The notes under the pieces: generated by a model
What the model saw: only the letters and a program-made list of their open reading frames with translations
What the model was told of the DNA's origin: nothing
The model's database searches: none
Translations under genes and position numbers: made by a program
Shown here: piece after piece, positions 37,235-48,911 of the stretch
How positions within the stretch are numbered: position 1 is the stretch's first letter
Layout of the letters: every line of letters starts with the position of its first letter
Assembly (NCBI RefSeq): GCF_900104255.1
Contig: NZ_FNKZ01000001.1
Coordinates: 1,022,001 to 1,086,000, forward strand
DNA length: 64,000 nt
Reading direction: 5' to 3'
Source: Pseudoxanthomonas sp. CF385
Lineage (GTDB): Bacteria > Pseudomonadota > Gammaproteobacteria > Xanthomonadales > Xanthomonadaceae

Positions 37235-39958
37235 ATGAACAGCCCCCGCAGCCTCGAGTTCGCCCCCCCCGATGTCCCGCTCCGTGAAGACGTCCGGCGC
37301 CTGGGTGCGCTGGTCGGGGAGATGCTGGCTGAACAGGTTTCCCCGGCGTTCCTGGCCGATGTGGAGCGCGTACGCACCACCGCCATTGCCCGGCGCCAGG
37401 CAGGCGAGCCGCCGCAGTCGCTGGCGGGCCTGCTCGATGGCCAGTCGCCGGCGCAGGCGGAATCGCTGATCCGCGCGTTCAGCACCTATTTCCAGGTGGT
37501 GAACATCGCCGAGCGCGTGCACCGCATCCGCCGCCGCCGCGACTACCAGCGGACCGGCAGCGAACGGCCGCAGCCCGATGGCCTGCACGATGCCCTGGTC
37601 CGCCTGAAGGCGCAGGGCGTCACCCTCGATGAACTCGCCGACTGGCTGCCGCGCATCGACGTGGAGCCGGTGTTCACCGCGCATCCGACCGAAGCGGTGC
37701 GTCGCGCGCTGCTGGAGAAGGAGCAGTTGATGGTGGCCAGCCTGATCAACGGGCTGGACGGCACGCGCACGCCGGGCGAACTGGCGACGGACACGGCGCG
37801 CTTCCGCATGGCGTTGACGTCCGCCTGGCAGACGTCCGATTCCTCGCCGGTGCGTCCGGGCGTGGAAGACGAGCGCGAGCATGTCGGCTTCTACCTGATC
37901 GAAGTGCTGTACCGGGTGATCCCCGTGCTCTACGAAACGCTCGAAAGCGCGATCACCGACGTCTACGGCGCCGCGCCCGAGGTCACCGCGCGGCTCCCGC
38001 GCGTGCTGCGCTTCGGCACCTGGGTCGGTGGCGACATGGACGGCAATCCCAACGTGGATGCGCGCACCGTGACCGCCACGCTAGACGCGCAGCGGCGCGC
38101 CATCCTCACGCGTTATCTGAAGGAACTGCGCCAGCTGACCACGCTGCTCAGCCAGTCGACGTCCGTCGTCGGGGTGTCGGACGAAGTGGTCGCACAGGTC
38201 GAACGTTATCGCGCCCTGATGCCGGATGCCGCGAAGAAGTCGCGCCCCCGGCACGGCGACATGCCGTACCGCCTGCTCAACGACCTGATGCGCGCGCGCC
38301 TGCAGGCCACGCTCGAGGATCGCCCCGAACGCTACGCGGCGCCGGAGGAGCTCGCGCAGGATGTCGAACTCATCCTGCGCAGCCTCGAGGCCAACCGGGG
38401 CATCCATGCCGGCTGGTTCGCGGTGCGTCGTCTGGCGTGGCGCGTGCGCACGTTCGGCTTCCACCTCGCGCGGCTGGACGTGCGGCAGGAGTCCAGCGTG
38501 CACGCGCGTGCGGTGGCCGCTGCGCTGGGCGATGAAGGTTGGGAACAGCGCGATGCCGTCGAGCGCGCCGCGCTGCTGGGACCGCATGCGAGCGGCGACA
38601 GCGTGCTGCCGGCGTCGGACCAGGAAGGCAACGAGCGGCTGGATGCGGTATTCAAGGCCCTGGCCGATGCGCGCGTGCGCCATGGCACCGATGCTCTGGG
38701 GACCTACATCATCAGCATGGCGCACAGCCGTGCCGACGTGCTGACCGTACTGGCGCTGGCGCGCCGGGGCGGCCTGGTCGACGACGCCGGGCAGGTGCCG
38801 CTCGACATCGCGCCGCTGTTCGAAACCATCGACGACCTCGGCCACGGCACGGAGGTGCTGCGCGACCTGCTGGCCGATCCGGTCTATCGCGCCCACCTCG
38901 CGGCGCGCGGCAACGTGCAGATGGTGATGCTGGGCTACTCGGACAGCGGCAAGGACGGCGGCATCGCCGCGTCGCGCTGGGGACTGCAGCGGGCGCAGGT
39001 CGAGCTGGTGGACGCCGCGCAGGAACTGGGCATCAGGCTGACGTTCTTCCACGGTCGCGGCGGTTCGATCATCCGCGGCGGGGGCAAGACCACGCGGGCG
39101 CTGGAAGCCGCGCCGCGCGGCAGCGTCGACGGGCGCCTGCGCGTGACCGAACAAGGCGAGGTGATCCATCGCAAGTACGGCATTCGTGCGTTGGCGCTGC
39201 GCTCGCTGGAACAGTCGGTCGGCGCCGTGCTGCTGTCGAGCCTGCGGCCGCGTCCGCCGGAGCCGCGGGAAGCGCGCTGGCGCGAGATCATGGCGTTGGT
39301 GGCGGGCGAGAGCACGCAGGCCTATCGCACCTTCGTGCAATCGCCGCGCTTCATGGATTACTTCCGCAGCGCCACCCCGATCGACGTGATCGAGCGGATG
39401 ACGCTGGGCTCGCGTCCGTCGCGCCGCCTGGGCCAGGACGCCGCACTGGGCAACCTGCGCGCGATTCCCTGGGTGTTCGCGTGGAGCCAGGCGCGCGCCG
39501 TGATCCCGGGCTGGTATGGCGTGGGCACGGGCCTGCAGGCCGCGGTGGACGCTTACGGCGAAGACGCGCTGCGCGAGATGGCGCGCGACTGGCCGTTCTT
39601 CAAGACCTTCCTCGACGATGTCTCCATGGTGCTCGCCAAGGGCGACCTCAGCATCGCCGAGATGTACTCGAAGATGGCCGGCGACCTGCATGGGGAATTC
39701 TTCCCGAAGGTGCAGCATGAACATGCCGCCGCGGTGCGCTGGGTGCTGGCGCTCAACGGCAACGAATGGCTGCTGCAGCACGACCAGCGATTGGCGCTGT
39801 CGATCCGGCTGCGCAATCCCTACATCGACCCGATCAGCGTGATGCAGGCCGACCTGCTGAAGCGCTGGCGCGCCAGCGACCGCGAGGACGACGCGCTCCT
39901 GCATGCGCTGGTCGCCAGCATCAATGGCGTGTCGCAGGGTGTGCAGAACACTGGCTGA
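37235..39958 (+). CDS. ppc: Phosphoenolpyruvate carboxylase
   Basis: 907 residues. It makes oxaloacetate from PEP and bicarbonate to refill the TCA cycle. Catalytic motifs: [28 protein letters not shown] and [15 protein letters not shown], with the usual C-terminal end QNTG. I chose ATG 37235 ([19 protein letters not shown]); an in-frame start 81 bp upstream adds sequence unlike the family. The ribosome site is weak. It is divergent from ahcY. Confidence 0.96.
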   Translation: MNSPRSLEFAPPDVPLREDVRRLGALVGEMLAEQVSPAFLADVERVRTTAIARRQAGEPPQSLAGLLDGQSPAQAESLIRAFSTYFQVVNIAERVHRIRRRRDYQRTGSERPQPDGLHDALVRLKAQGVTLDELADWLPRIDVEPVFTAHPTEAVRRALLEKEQLMVASLINGLDGTRTPGELATDTARFRMALTSAWQTSDSSPVRPGVEDEREHVGFYLIEVLYRVIPVLYETLESAITDVYGAAPEVTARLPRVLRFGTWVGGDMDGNPNVDARTVTATLDAQRRAILTRYLKELRQLTTLLSQSTSVVGVSDEVVAQVERYRALMPDAAKKSRPRHGDMPYRLLNDLMRARLQATLEDRPERYAAPEELAQDVELILRSLEANRGIHAGWFAVRRLAWRVRTFGFHLARLDVRQESSVHARAVAAALGDEGWEQRDAVERAALLGPHASGDSVLPASDQEGNERLDAVFKALADARVRHGTDALGTYIISMAHSRADVLTVLALARRGGLVDDAGQVPLDIAPLFETIDDLGHGTEVLRDLLADPVYRAHLAARGNVQMVMLGYSDSGKDGGIAASRWGLQRAQVELVDAAQELGIRLTFFHGRGGSIIRGGGKTTRALEAAPRGSVDGRLRVTEQGEVIHRKYGIRALALRSLEQSVGAVLLSSLRPRPPEPREARWREIMALVAGESTQAYRTFVQSPRFMDYFRSATPIDVIERMTLGSRPSRRLGQDAALGNLRAIPWVFAWSQARAVIPGWYGVGTGLQAAVDAYGEDALREMARDWPFFKTFLDDVSMVLAKGDLSIAEMYSKMAGDLHGEFFPKVQHEHAAAVRWVLALNGNEWLLQHDQRLALSIRLRNPYIDPISVMQADLLKRWRASDREDDALLHALVASINGVSQGVQNTG

Positions 39959-39972
39959 GCGCGAGATCTGTG

Positions 39973-40041
39973 GTGTAGGAGCGACGTAAGTCGCGATGAG
40001 GCGTTACCGGCATGCCATCGCGACTTACGTCGCTCCCACAC
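39973..40041. repeat. REPIN (inverted REP pair) between convergent genes
   Basis: GTGTAGGAGCGACGTAAGTC (continuing to 39998) is mirrored at 40016-40041, with a 17-nt loop and one mismatch position. This GTAGGAGCG-type element is a dispersed REP family in xanthomonads and pseudomonads. Here the doublet lies between ppc and the ABC-F gene and can act as a bidirectional terminator. Confidence 0.8.
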
Positions 40042-40061
40042 CTGCTCCCACCGTCCTGGGC

Positions 40062-41927
<1,866 letters not shown>

Positions 41928-41962
41928 GCGCCCATTGTAGCCGGCGCGAGGGGCGCGGCGGC

Positions 41963-42934
41963 TTACTGGAAGTTGTAGCGCACTACGTGGAAGAACACCG
42001 GCGCCGCGAAGACCACCGAGTCCAACCGGTCCAGGGCGCCGCCGTGGCCTTCGATCATCGTGCCCCAGTCCTTGGCGCCCAGGCTGCGCTTGGTCGCCGA
42101 CAGCGCCAACCCGCCCAGGAAGCCGCACAGCACGATCAGCAGCGACAGCAGGGCCGACTGCAGCGGCGTGAACGGCGTCACCCACCACAAGGCGGCACCG
42201 ATCAGCGCCGCGGACAGGCCGCCCCCGACCAGACCCTCGACGGTCTTGGACGGGCTGACCTTGGGCGCCAGCAGTCGCTTGCCGAACAGTTTGCCGAACA
42301 CGTACTGGAGGACGTCGCTCAACTGCACCACCAGCAGCAGGTAGAACAGCAGCATCAGGTTCTGGCCTTCGTAGCCGGGGATGCTCAACAGCATCAGCGC
42401 CGGCGCATGGCTCAGGCAGTAGACGGTGAGCATCAGGCCCCATTGGACCTTGGTGTTGCGTTCCAGGAAATCCTCGGTGTCGCCCTGCAACGCCGTGATC
42501 GCGGGCAGCAGCAGGAAGCCGTAGACCGGGATGCACATGACGAACAGGCCGTACCAGTCCACGCCGATCAGCCAGTACTGCAGCGGGATCGCGACGTAGA
42601 AGCACAGGCACAGCGCCAGGTGATCGCCGCGCCGGGTAGGCGTGAGGGTGAGGAACTCGCGCAGCGCGAAGAACGACAGCAGTGCGTACAGCACCAGGGT
42701 GGCGATCTTGCCGATCAGGAAGCACACCAGCAGCACGCCGACCATCACCCACCAGGCGTTGATGCGCGCGTTGAGGTTGTCGACCACGGCCGAGGGCCTG
42801 CGCCTGCCCAGCAGCCAGCCGATGGTCGACGCCACCACCAGCAGGGCGATCACGCCGCCGATCATCCACCAGAACTTGCCCGGCGCCTGCGCGATGGCGG
42901 TGCGGATGAAGCCGTTGAAAGGCAGGGAGTCCAT
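41963..42934 (-). CDS. CDP-diglyceride synthetase-like protein (CdsA family, second type)
   Basis: 323-residue polytopic membrane protein with about eight helices. The CdsA motifs are visible: VSPSKTVEGLVGGG and MIEGHGGALDRLDSVVF. It activates phosphatidate with CTP to give CDP-diacylglycerol. The long N-terminal part (about 75 residues before the usual first helices) matches the YnbB-like branch rather than housekeeping CdsA. It lies 20 bp after an acyltransferase gene and in line with a CDP-alcohol phosphatidyltransferase, forming a lipid-synthesis operon. Confidence 0.85.
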   Translation of the reverse strand: MDSLPFNGFIRTAIAQAPGKFWWMIGGVIALLVVASTIGWLLGRRRPSAVVDNLNARINAWWVMVGVLLVCFLIGKIATLVLYALLSFFALREFLTLTPTRRGDHLALCLCFYVAIPLQYWLIGVDWYGLFVMCIPVYGFLLLPAITALQGDTEDFLERNTKVQWGLMLTVYCLSHAPALMLLSIPGYEGQNLMLLFYLLLVVQLSDVLQYVFGKLFGKRLLAPKVSPSKTVEGLVGGGLSAALIGAALWWVTPFTPLQSALLSLLIVLCGFLGGLALSATKRSLGAKDWGTMIEGHGGALDRLDSVVFAAPVFFHVVRYNFQ

Positions 42935-42954
42935 GGTCGCGGTCCTTCGTCGGA

Positions 42955-43554
42955 TCAGGGAGCGAGCGCCAGCACGGCGTCGCGTGCGCGCTGCAGGAAG
43001 CCGGCCTTGTCTTCGCCCGGCTGCGTCGCCAACGGCGTGCCGAAGCGCACCGTGCAGATCAGCGGCACCGGCAACAGGCTGCCCTTGGGCATGCTGCGCC
43101 GGGCGTTGTCGAGGTAGACCGGGATCAGCTCGACCCGCGGATAGCGCTGCGCCAGGTGGTACAGACCGGATTTGAACGGCAGCAGCGTGGTGTCGGGATT
43201 GCGCGTGCCTTCCGGAAACAGGATCAGCGACGCACCCGCGTCCAGTGCTTCATACAGCGGCTGCAGCGGATCAGCATCGGCGTCCACGCGCTGTCGGTCG
43301 ATCAGCACCACGTTGAGGCCCGGTCCCGCGATCAGGCCCTTGAGTCCGCCGCCGCCCCAGTAGTCGCGCGCGGCGACGGGCCGCGTCGTGCGACGCAGCG
43401 CGGGTGGCAGCGCCGACCACAGGGCCACCGTGTCGAGATGGCTGGCATGGTTGGCGAAGTAGATGCGCTGGCGGGGTTCGGGTTGGCTGCCGATCCAGCG
43501 CGGGTAGGCGCCGATCAGCGCTTTGCTGACAGCGGCCAGCAGGTGGCTGATCAT
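42955..43554 (-). CDS. 1-acyl-glycerol-3-phosphate acyltransferase-like protein
   Basis: 199 residues. PlsC-type acyltransferase: HX4D motif in NHASHLD and substrate motif LFPEGTRNPD. The start overlaps the stop of the CDP-alcohol phosphatidyltransferase gene (ATGA). It would supply phosphatidate to the following CdsA-like enzyme. Much shorter than housekeeping PlsC and without a strong membrane anchor. Confidence 0.87.
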   Translation of the reverse strand: MISHLLAAVSKALIGAYPRWIGSQPEPRQRIYFANHASHLDTVALWSALPPALRRTTRPVAARDYWGGGGLKGLIAGPGLNVVLIDRQRVDADADPLQPLYEALDAGASLILFPEGTRNPDTTLLPFKSGLYHLAQRYPRVELIPVYLDNARRSMPKGSLLPVPLICTVRFGTPLATQPGEDKAGFLQRARDAVLALAP

Positions 43555-44180
43555 GCGCCGTCCCGTGCGTGCAGCGCCGCGGCGATGGCATGGCTGCGGG
43601 TGATGCAGGTCAGCAACGCGCCCAACGCGATGACCCATGCGGCGATCCGCAACGCCCAGCCGGTGTGCGCGAAGGCCGCTTCCGCAGCGCCCAGCAGGCA
43701 GGCCGCCGTCAGTACCGCCATGCGGTGCTGCTTGGCCATCGGTCCCCTGAAATCCTGTGGCAGACCCAGGCTGCCGCCGGCCAGGCGCACGTAGGCCGTG
43801 AGCGCGGCCGCCAGTGCACCCAACCACCCCAGCCATGCCGCACCGCAGGCGTATCCGAGGGCGACGAACAGCAGCGAGTCGGCCACGCGGTCCGGGAACT
43901 CGTTGTACAGCGCACCGGTCGGCGTCTTCTTCCCGCCTTCCATCGCGACCATGCCGTCCAGCAGGTTGCAGACCAACCGCAGCTGGATGCACGCCGCCGC
44001 GGCGATCAGCGCGAGCGGCGTGGCGAGCCACAGCAGCCACGCACCCAGGGCGGCGAAGACGATGCTCAGCACCGAGATCTGGTTCGGGGTGACGGACGAG
44101 CGCGCGAGGGCGGCGCTGATCGAGCGCGCCCATCCGCTGGCGCGGGCGGCGATGGGACGCCGGTTGCTGTCGTGTGACAT
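43551..44180 (-). CDS. CDP-alcohol phosphatidyltransferase family protein
   Basis: 209-residue membrane protein with about six helices. The family active site D-x2-DG-x2-AR-x8-G-x3-D-x3-D appears in modified form as CNLLDGMVAMEGG and GALYNEFPDRVAD. The first Asp is Asn, Arg is Met, and a third Asp position is Asn. YnbA-like relatives may share this pattern, so it is not necessarily inactive. First gene of the three-gene phospholipid operon; the head-group alcohol is unknown. Confidence 0.8.
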   Translation of the reverse strand: MSHDSNRRPIAARASGWARSISAALARSSVTPNQISVLSIVFAALGAWLLWLATPLALIAAAACIQLRLVCNLLDGMVAMEGGKKTPTGALYNEFPDRVADSLLFVALGYACGAAWLGWLGALAAALTAYVRLAGGSLGLPQDFRGPMAKQHRMAVLTAACLLGAAEAAFAHTGWALRIAAWVIALGALLTCITRSHAIAAALHARDGA

Positions 44181-44244
44181 ACGGTCTTCCTGACGTGTGC
44201 CGCGATCCTAGCGGCAGGCGAGGGGGCGCCGCCAGTCGCGCCGA

Positions 44245-44742
44245 TCAGGCCGTTTCCGTTGCCCGGCTGCCCAGTTCGGCGTGGCGCCGTTCCATCTCCT
44301 CGCGCAGCTGGCGGCGCAGGCGCGCGGCGGCGAAGCGGCGGATTTCGTCCGGCGTGGTCGGCTCCAGCGGTGGCACCGGGGTGGTGCGGCCCTCGTCGTC
44401 GACCGCGACCATGGTGAAGAAACAGCTGTTGGCGTGGCGCACGCTCTGCTTGCGGATGTCTTCGGCCACCACCTTGATGCCGATCTCCATCGACGAGGTG
44501 CCGGTGTGGTTCACCGAGGCCAGGAAGGTCACCAGTTCGCCCACGTTGATGGCCTGGCGGAACATCACCTGGTCCACCGACAGGGTGACCACGTACTTGC
44601 CGGCGTAGCGGCTGCCGCAGGCGTAGGCCACCTGGTCGAGCAGCTTGAGGATGGCGCCGCCGTGGACCTTGCCGGAGAAGTTGGCCATGTCCGGCGTCAT
44701 CAGCACCGTCATCGAAAGCTGGTGGCTCTTCAGCGATTCCAT
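44245..44742 (-). CDS. Acyl-CoA thioesterase (hotdog fold, YciA-like)
   Basis: 165 residues. It hydrolyses acyl-CoA thioesters. The hotdog signature is visible: MTPDMANFSGKVHGGAILKLLDQVAY, then VDQVMFRQAINVGELV and NSCFFTMVAVDDEGR. The C-terminal helical tail is Arg/Glu rich. It stands alone between metK and the lipid operon, with 64 bp before the next gene. Confidence 0.92.
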   Translation of the reverse strand: MESLKSHQLSMTVLMTPDMANFSGKVHGGAILKLLDQVAYACGSRYAGKYVVTLSVDQVMFRQAINVGELVTFLASVNHTGTSSMEIGIKVVAEDIRKQSVRHANSCFFTMVAVDDEGRTTPVPPLEPTTPDEIRRFAAARLRRQLREEMERRHAELGSRATETA

Positions 44743-44817
44743 GGCATGCCTCCGCAGGGTGAGGCGCGCAGGCTAACCGATCCCGGGGTGGGGCGTGCGG
44801 CCTTCGCCGGAAAAGAA

Positions 44818-44841
44818 AACGGGCCGCGTGAGCGGCCCGTT
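44818..44841 (-). terminator. Intrinsic terminator of metK
   Basis: A 10-bp stem AACGGGCCGC / GCGGCCCGTT with a 4-nt loop is followed on the minus strand by TTCTTTTCC. It lies about 80 bp beyond the metK stop and is a convincing terminator. Between it and metK is a second hairpin GCGCCTGC/GCAGGCGC (about 44890-44909) and a dispersed-repeat-like TGGATCTCCGCCTGCGCGGG segment. Confidence 0.8.
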
Positions 44842-44919
44842 TCTTGAGTCACTGGATCTCCGCCTGCGCGGGGATGACGGCCCGGCAAAGGCGCCTGCGA
44901 AGGCAGGCGCGCCGGGTCG

Positions 44920-46131
44920 TCACTTCAGCTTGGCGTCCTTGCGCAGGGCTTCGGCGCGGTCGGTCTTCTCCCAGGAGAAGGCGGTCGCGGTCTGCTTCTT
45001 GCCGGCGCCGTCCACGTAGCTGATCTCGCGCGGCTTGCGGCCGAAGTGGCCGTAGCTGGCGGTCGGCTGGTAGATCGGGTGCTCCAGGTCGAGCATCTTG
45101 GTGATGCCGTACGGGCGCAGGTCGAAGTGCTTGCGGATCAGCTTCTCGATCACGTCGTCACCGACCCGGCCGGTACCGAAGGTGGTCACCGAGATCGACG
45201 TCGGCTCGGCCACGCCGATGGCGTAGGAGACCTGCACTTCGCACTTGTCGGCCAGGCCGGCGGCCACGATGTTCTTGGCCACGTAGCGCGCGGCGTAGGC
45301 GGCCGAACGGTCCACCTTCGACGGATCCTTGCCCGAGAACGCGCCGCCGCCGTGGCGGGCCATGCCGCCGTAGCTGTCGACGATGATCTTGCGGCCGGTC
45401 AGGCCGCAGTCGCCCACCGGGCCACCGATGACGAACTTGCCGGTCGGGTTGATGTGCACCTTGTTCTTCGGCAGCGCGTCCAGCCACTTCTTCGGCAGCA
45501 CCGGCACAAGGATCTCGGCGCGCACGGCTTCGATCAGGTCCTTCTGCTTGATGTCCGGGTCGTGCTGGGTCGACAGCACCACGGCGTCGAGGCCCAGGAC
45601 GGTGTTGCCGTCGTAGCGCAGGGTGACCTGCGACTTGGCGTCGGGGCGCAGCCACTTCAGCTTGCCCTTCTTGCGCACTTTGGCCTGCTGTTCCACCAGG
45701 CGGTGGCTGTAGTACAGCGGGGCCGGCATGAATTCCGGCGCCTCGTTGCAGGCGTAGCCGAACATCAGGCCCTGGTCGCCCGCGCCCTGTTCTTCCGGCT
45801 TCTTGCGGTCGACGCCCTGGTTGATGTCGGGCGACTGCTTGCCGAGCATGTTGATGATCGCGCAGGTGTGGCCGTCGAAACCGACGTCCGAATTGTCGTA
45901 GCCGATGTCGTTGATGACCTTGCGGGCCAGCGACTCGATGTCGACCCACGCGGTGGTGGTGACTTCGCCGGCGACGATGGCGGCGCCCGTCTTCACCAGC
46001 GTCTCGCAGGCCACGCGTGCGCGCTTGTCCTGGGCCAGGATGGCGTCCAGCACGGCGTCGGAAATCTGGTCGGCGATCTTGTCCGGATGGCCTTCGGAGA
46101 CCGATTCGGAGGTGAACAGGTAGCTGGACAT
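44920..46131 (-). CDS. metK: S-adenosylmethionine synthetase
   Basis: 403 residues. It makes SAM from methionine and ATP. The start is ATG 46131 ([18 protein letters not shown]). Family motifs are [29 protein letters not shown] and [20 protein letters not shown]. The -10 element ends only 7 bp before the ATG, so the mRNA may be leaderless. It shares its operator with metF and ahcY. Confidence 0.98.
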   Translation of the reverse strand: MSSYLFTSESVSEGHPDKIADQISDAVLDAILAQDKRARVACETLVKTGAAIVAGEVTTTAWVDIESLARKVINDIGYDNSDVGFDGHTCAIINMLGKQSPDINQGVDRKKPEEQGAGDQGLMFGYACNEAPEFMPAPLYYSHRLVEQQAKVRKKGKLKWLRPDAKSQVTLRYDGNTVLGLDAVVLSTQHDPDIKQKDLIEAVRAEILVPVLPKKWLDALPKNKVHINPTGKFVIGGPVGDCGLTGRKIIVDSYGGMARHGGGAFSGKDPSKVDRSAAYAARYVAKNIVAAGLADKCEVQVSYAIGVAEPTSISVTTFGTGRVGDDVIEKLIRKHFDLRPYGITKMLDLEHPIYQPTASYGHFGRKPREISYVDGAGKKQTATAFSWEKTDRAEALRKDAKLK

Positions 46132-46136
46132 CAGGC

Positions 46137-46166
46137 TTATTATCCTTTGATTCGGATGAAAAGATG
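46137..46166 (-). promoter_or_regulatory. metK promoter with SAM-cycle operator
   Basis: Minus strand: CATCT, then TTTCATCCGAATCAA, then AGGATAATAA. The operator half TTCATCCG is at the same offset as in metF and ahcY. GATAAT (46139-46144) is the likely -10. Confidence 0.65.
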
Positions 46167-46339
46167 GGCGCGAATGATACACGCCGGAGGCGGTGCGTGC
46201 ATTCTGCGCCGTTCAGGGTCGCCGGGGGTTAAGCACGGATCAAGCGGCGCGCTGTCACCTGACTGCCAGAAAACGGAAACCGTGCTGTCGCCGGCCAGGC
46301 GCAGGCTGCGCGGCGAAACCCCGCCGCCAGCCCCTGCCC

Positions 46340-48064
46340 ATGCACCCGCTGGAACGCCAGATCGCCGAACGCTATCCCCACTGGTTCCGCGGCCGCCGTG
46401 CGCGGCTGACGGGTCCGTTGCTGCGCACCCTGGGCCGCTGGTCCCGGCTGGACCAGGCCTACGCTTTCCTGGCCGACCATGGCCACCTGCTGGGCCTGGA
46501 CTTCATCGACGCCGCCATCGACCACCTCAATCTGCGGCCTGCCGTCGCCGATGAGGACGCACGGCGGATCCCGGCGCAGGGACGCCTGCTGATCGTGGCC
46601 AATCATCCGTCCGGTGCGCTGGATGCGCTGGCGCTGCTGCAGATGGTCGGCCGGGTACGGCGCGACGTCCGCATCGTGGCCAACGACATGCTGTCCGGGA
46701 TCACCCCGATCGCCTCGCTGCTGCTTCCGGTGCGCATCCTCGGCGGCAAGCCCAGCGCGGACAGCGTGCGCGCGGTGGAGCAGGCGCTGGAAGCCGAGCA
46801 GTGCGTGATCGTGTTCCCGGCCGGCGAAGTCTCCCGCCTGGGCCCGCGCGGCGTGCGCGACACGCGCTGGCGCCGCGGCTTCCTGCGCTTCGCCCGGGCC
46901 ACCGGCGCACCGGTATTGCCGGTGCGCGTGGTGGCGCGCAACTCCGCGTTCTTCTACGGCGCATCGGCGCTGTTCAAGCCGGCGGGCACGGCCTTGCTGG
47001 CGCGCGAGATGTTCCGCCGCAGCCAGCGTCGCCTGCAGCTGCACGTGGGCCAGCCGCTGCGGCTGGATCCGGCCGTCGACCCCGCCACGCTCATCCGCCA
47101 GGTGCGCGAGGCGCTGTACGCGCTCGGCCGCCGTGCCGCCAAACGCGTGGCGCCGCCGGCCGAGGTGCAGGAACCCCTGGTCGACGCGCTGGCACCGGAT
47201 GCGCTCGTGGTCTGCATCGATGCGCTCGACGTGCTCGGCGAGACCACCGACGGCAAGCGGATCTGCGTGGGCCGGCTGGCCGGCGGTTCGCCGCTGCTGC
47301 GCGAGATCGGGCGGCTGCGCGAACTGACGTTCCGCGCGGTGGGCGAGGGCACCGGCAAGCGCATGGACGTGGACGCGTTCGACACCTGGTACGAGCACAT
47401 CGTGCTGTGGGATGCCGCGCAGAAGAAGATCGCCGGTGCCTACCGGCTTGCGCGCGGTGCGCCCGTACTGGCGGCGCAGGGCCTGAAGGGCCTCTACACC
47501 GCCTCGCTGTTCGACTACGCGGACGACGCCTTGCCCCGCCTGGCGTCCGGCATGGAACTGGGCCGCAGCTTCGTGGTGCCCGACTACTGGGGCAGCCGCA
47601 GCATCGACTACCTTTGGCAGGGCATCGGTGCCTACCTGCGCCGACATCCGCGGGTGCGTTACCTGTTCGGCGCCGTGTCGATGAGCGCGGCCCTGCCGCT
47701 GCATGCGCGCGAACAGATCGTGGCGTACTACGCGCACTACTACGGCGATCCGAACGGCGAGGCGCGCTCGCGCCATCCGTTCCGCTACACGGCCACGCCG
47801 CCCTGCTTCGATACGCTCGAGGCCGATACCGCTTTCCGTGTGCTCAAGACCAACCTCGATACCCTGGGGGCGACGGTGCCGATGCTCTACAAGCAGTACA
47901 CCGAGCTTTGCGAACCGGGCGGCGCGCGCTTCCTCGCCTTCGGCGTGGACCCGGACTTCAGCGACTCGATCGACGGCCTGATCGAGGTGGACCTGCATCG
48001 CATCCGGCCGAAGAAGCGGGAACGCTACCTGGGCGACGCGTGGCCGACGGAGACGGCGGCATGA
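46340..48064 (+). CDS. Bifunctional acyltransferase, probable ornithine-lipid synthase (OlsF-like)
   Basis: 574 residues. The N-terminal domain is a PlsC-type O-acyltransferase (VANHPSGALDAL, VFPAGEVSRLG). The C-terminal domain (from about 290) is an OlsB/hemolysin-like GNAT N-acyltransferase (GRLAGGSPLLREIGRLRELTF, AGAYRLARG, LGRSFVVPDYWGS). This two-domain fusion is the organisation of OlsF, which makes ornithine lipid in one protein. The start is ATG 46340. It overlaps the next gene by 4 bp. Another N-acyl amino-acid lipid is possible. Confidence 0.75.
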   Translation: MHPLERQIAERYPHWFRGRRARLTGPLLRTLGRWSRLDQAYAFLADHGHLLGLDFIDAAIDHLNLRPAVADEDARRIPAQGRLLIVANHPSGALDALALLQMVGRVRRDVRIVANDMLSGITPIASLLLPVRILGGKPSADSVRAVEQALEAEQCVIVFPAGEVSRLGPRGVRDTRWRRGFLRFARATGAPVLPVRVVARNSAFFYGASALFKPAGTALLAREMFRRSQRRLQLHVGQPLRLDPAVDPATLIRQVREALYALGRRAAKRVAPPAEVQEPLVDALAPDALVVCIDALDVLGETTDGKRICVGRLAGGSPLLREIGRLRELTFRAVGEGTGKRMDVDAFDTWYEHIVLWDAAQKKIAGAYRLARGAPVLAAQGLKGLYTASLFDYADDALPRLASGMELGRSFVVPDYWGSRSIDYLWQGIGAYLRRHPRVRYLFGAVSMSAALPLHAREQIVAYYAHYYGDPNGEARSRHPFRYTATPPCFDTLEADTAFRVLKTNLDTLGATVPMLYKQYTELCEPGGARFLAFGVDPDFSDSIDGLIEVDLHRIRPKKRERYLGDAWPTETAA

Positions 48065-48879
48065 GTCCGCTGGCCGCGCCACCCCCGATGCGGCGCGCGG
48101 TCTTCGTCTCCGACGTGCACCTGGGTTCCAAGCACTGCCATGCGGCCGAGTTCGCGGACTTCCTCGGCGGCCTGCGCTGCCGGCGGCTGTACCTGGTCGG
48201 TGACATCGTCGACCTGTGGTGGATGGCGCAGCGCCGCGCGTCCTGGGACGCGGCCCACAACCGGGTGATCGAGGCGCTGCATGCGCTCGTGCGCAACGGC
48301 ACCGAGCTCATTTATGTGCCGGGCAACCACGACAGGCCGATCCGTCGCTTCTGCGGCCTGATGCTGCCCGCCATGCAGGTCAGGCGCCGCGCGATCCACA
48401 CCACGCTGGACGGACGCAGGCTGCTGGTCACGCACGGCGACGACTACGACGGCATCACCCACTTCGGCGGGCTGCAGGAAAAGTTCGGCGACTGGCTCTA
48501 TTACCGCATCCTCACCGGCAACCGGCTGACCAACCAGCTGCGTCGCCGGTTCGGCCTCCGCTACTGGTCGCTGGCGGAATACCTGAAGCGGCAAAGCGAT
48601 GCGGCCGAGCGCTACATCGCCCGTTTCGTGCAGGCGGGACTGGACGATGCCCGGCGCCGCGGACTGGACGGCATCGTCTGCGGCCACATCCATCGTGCGT
48701 CGCTGCTCCAGCGCGACGGCCTGCTGTACGCGAACGACGGCGACTGGGTCGAAAGCCTCACGGCACTCAGCGAGGAAGCCGACGGCAGCCTGTGCCTGCT
48801 GTCGCACACGGGCCAGATCCTGGCCGAGGTCGCGCCGCGCCTCCGCCTGGTGCCGCAGGACGTGCCGCGCGCGGCGTGA
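48061..48879 (+). CDS. LpxH-like metallophosphoesterase
   Basis: 272 residues. Calcineurin-like phosphoesterase with all metal motifs: FVSDVHLGSKH, GDIVDLWWM, PGNHD, LVTHGDDYD and GHIHRA. It belongs to the UDP-2,3-diacylglucosamine diphosphatase family. The DLWWM form with DDYD differs from canonical LpxH (around 240 aa), so it may act on another lipid pyrophosphate. It is translated with the OlsF-like enzyme through an ATGA overlap, which supports a lipid role. Confidence 0.85.
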   Translation: MSPLAAPPPMRRAVFVSDVHLGSKHCHAAEFADFLGGLRCRRLYLVGDIVDLWWMAQRRASWDAAHNRVIEALHALVRNGTELIYVPGNHDRPIRRFCGLMLPAMQVRRRAIHTTLDGRRLLVTHGDDYDGITHFGGLQEKFGDWLYYRILTGNRLTNQLRRRFGLRYWSLAEYLKRQSDAAERYIARFVQAGLDDARRRGLDGIVCGHIHRASLLQRDGLLYANDGDWVESLTALSEEADGSLCLLSHTGQILAEVAPRLRLVPQDVPRAA

Positions 48880-48911
48880 GGAATCCCGGCGGCGGCTGCT
48901 AGGATCGCCGC

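Noticed and set aside
44842..44919. A mobile element or gene between the thioesterase and metK
   Set aside because: Only hairpins and a dispersed-repeat-like segment are visible; no open frame or transposase end.
46132..46182. metK start about 50 bp upstream
   Set aside because: The extension runs through the operator and -10 element; family N-terminus begins at 46131.
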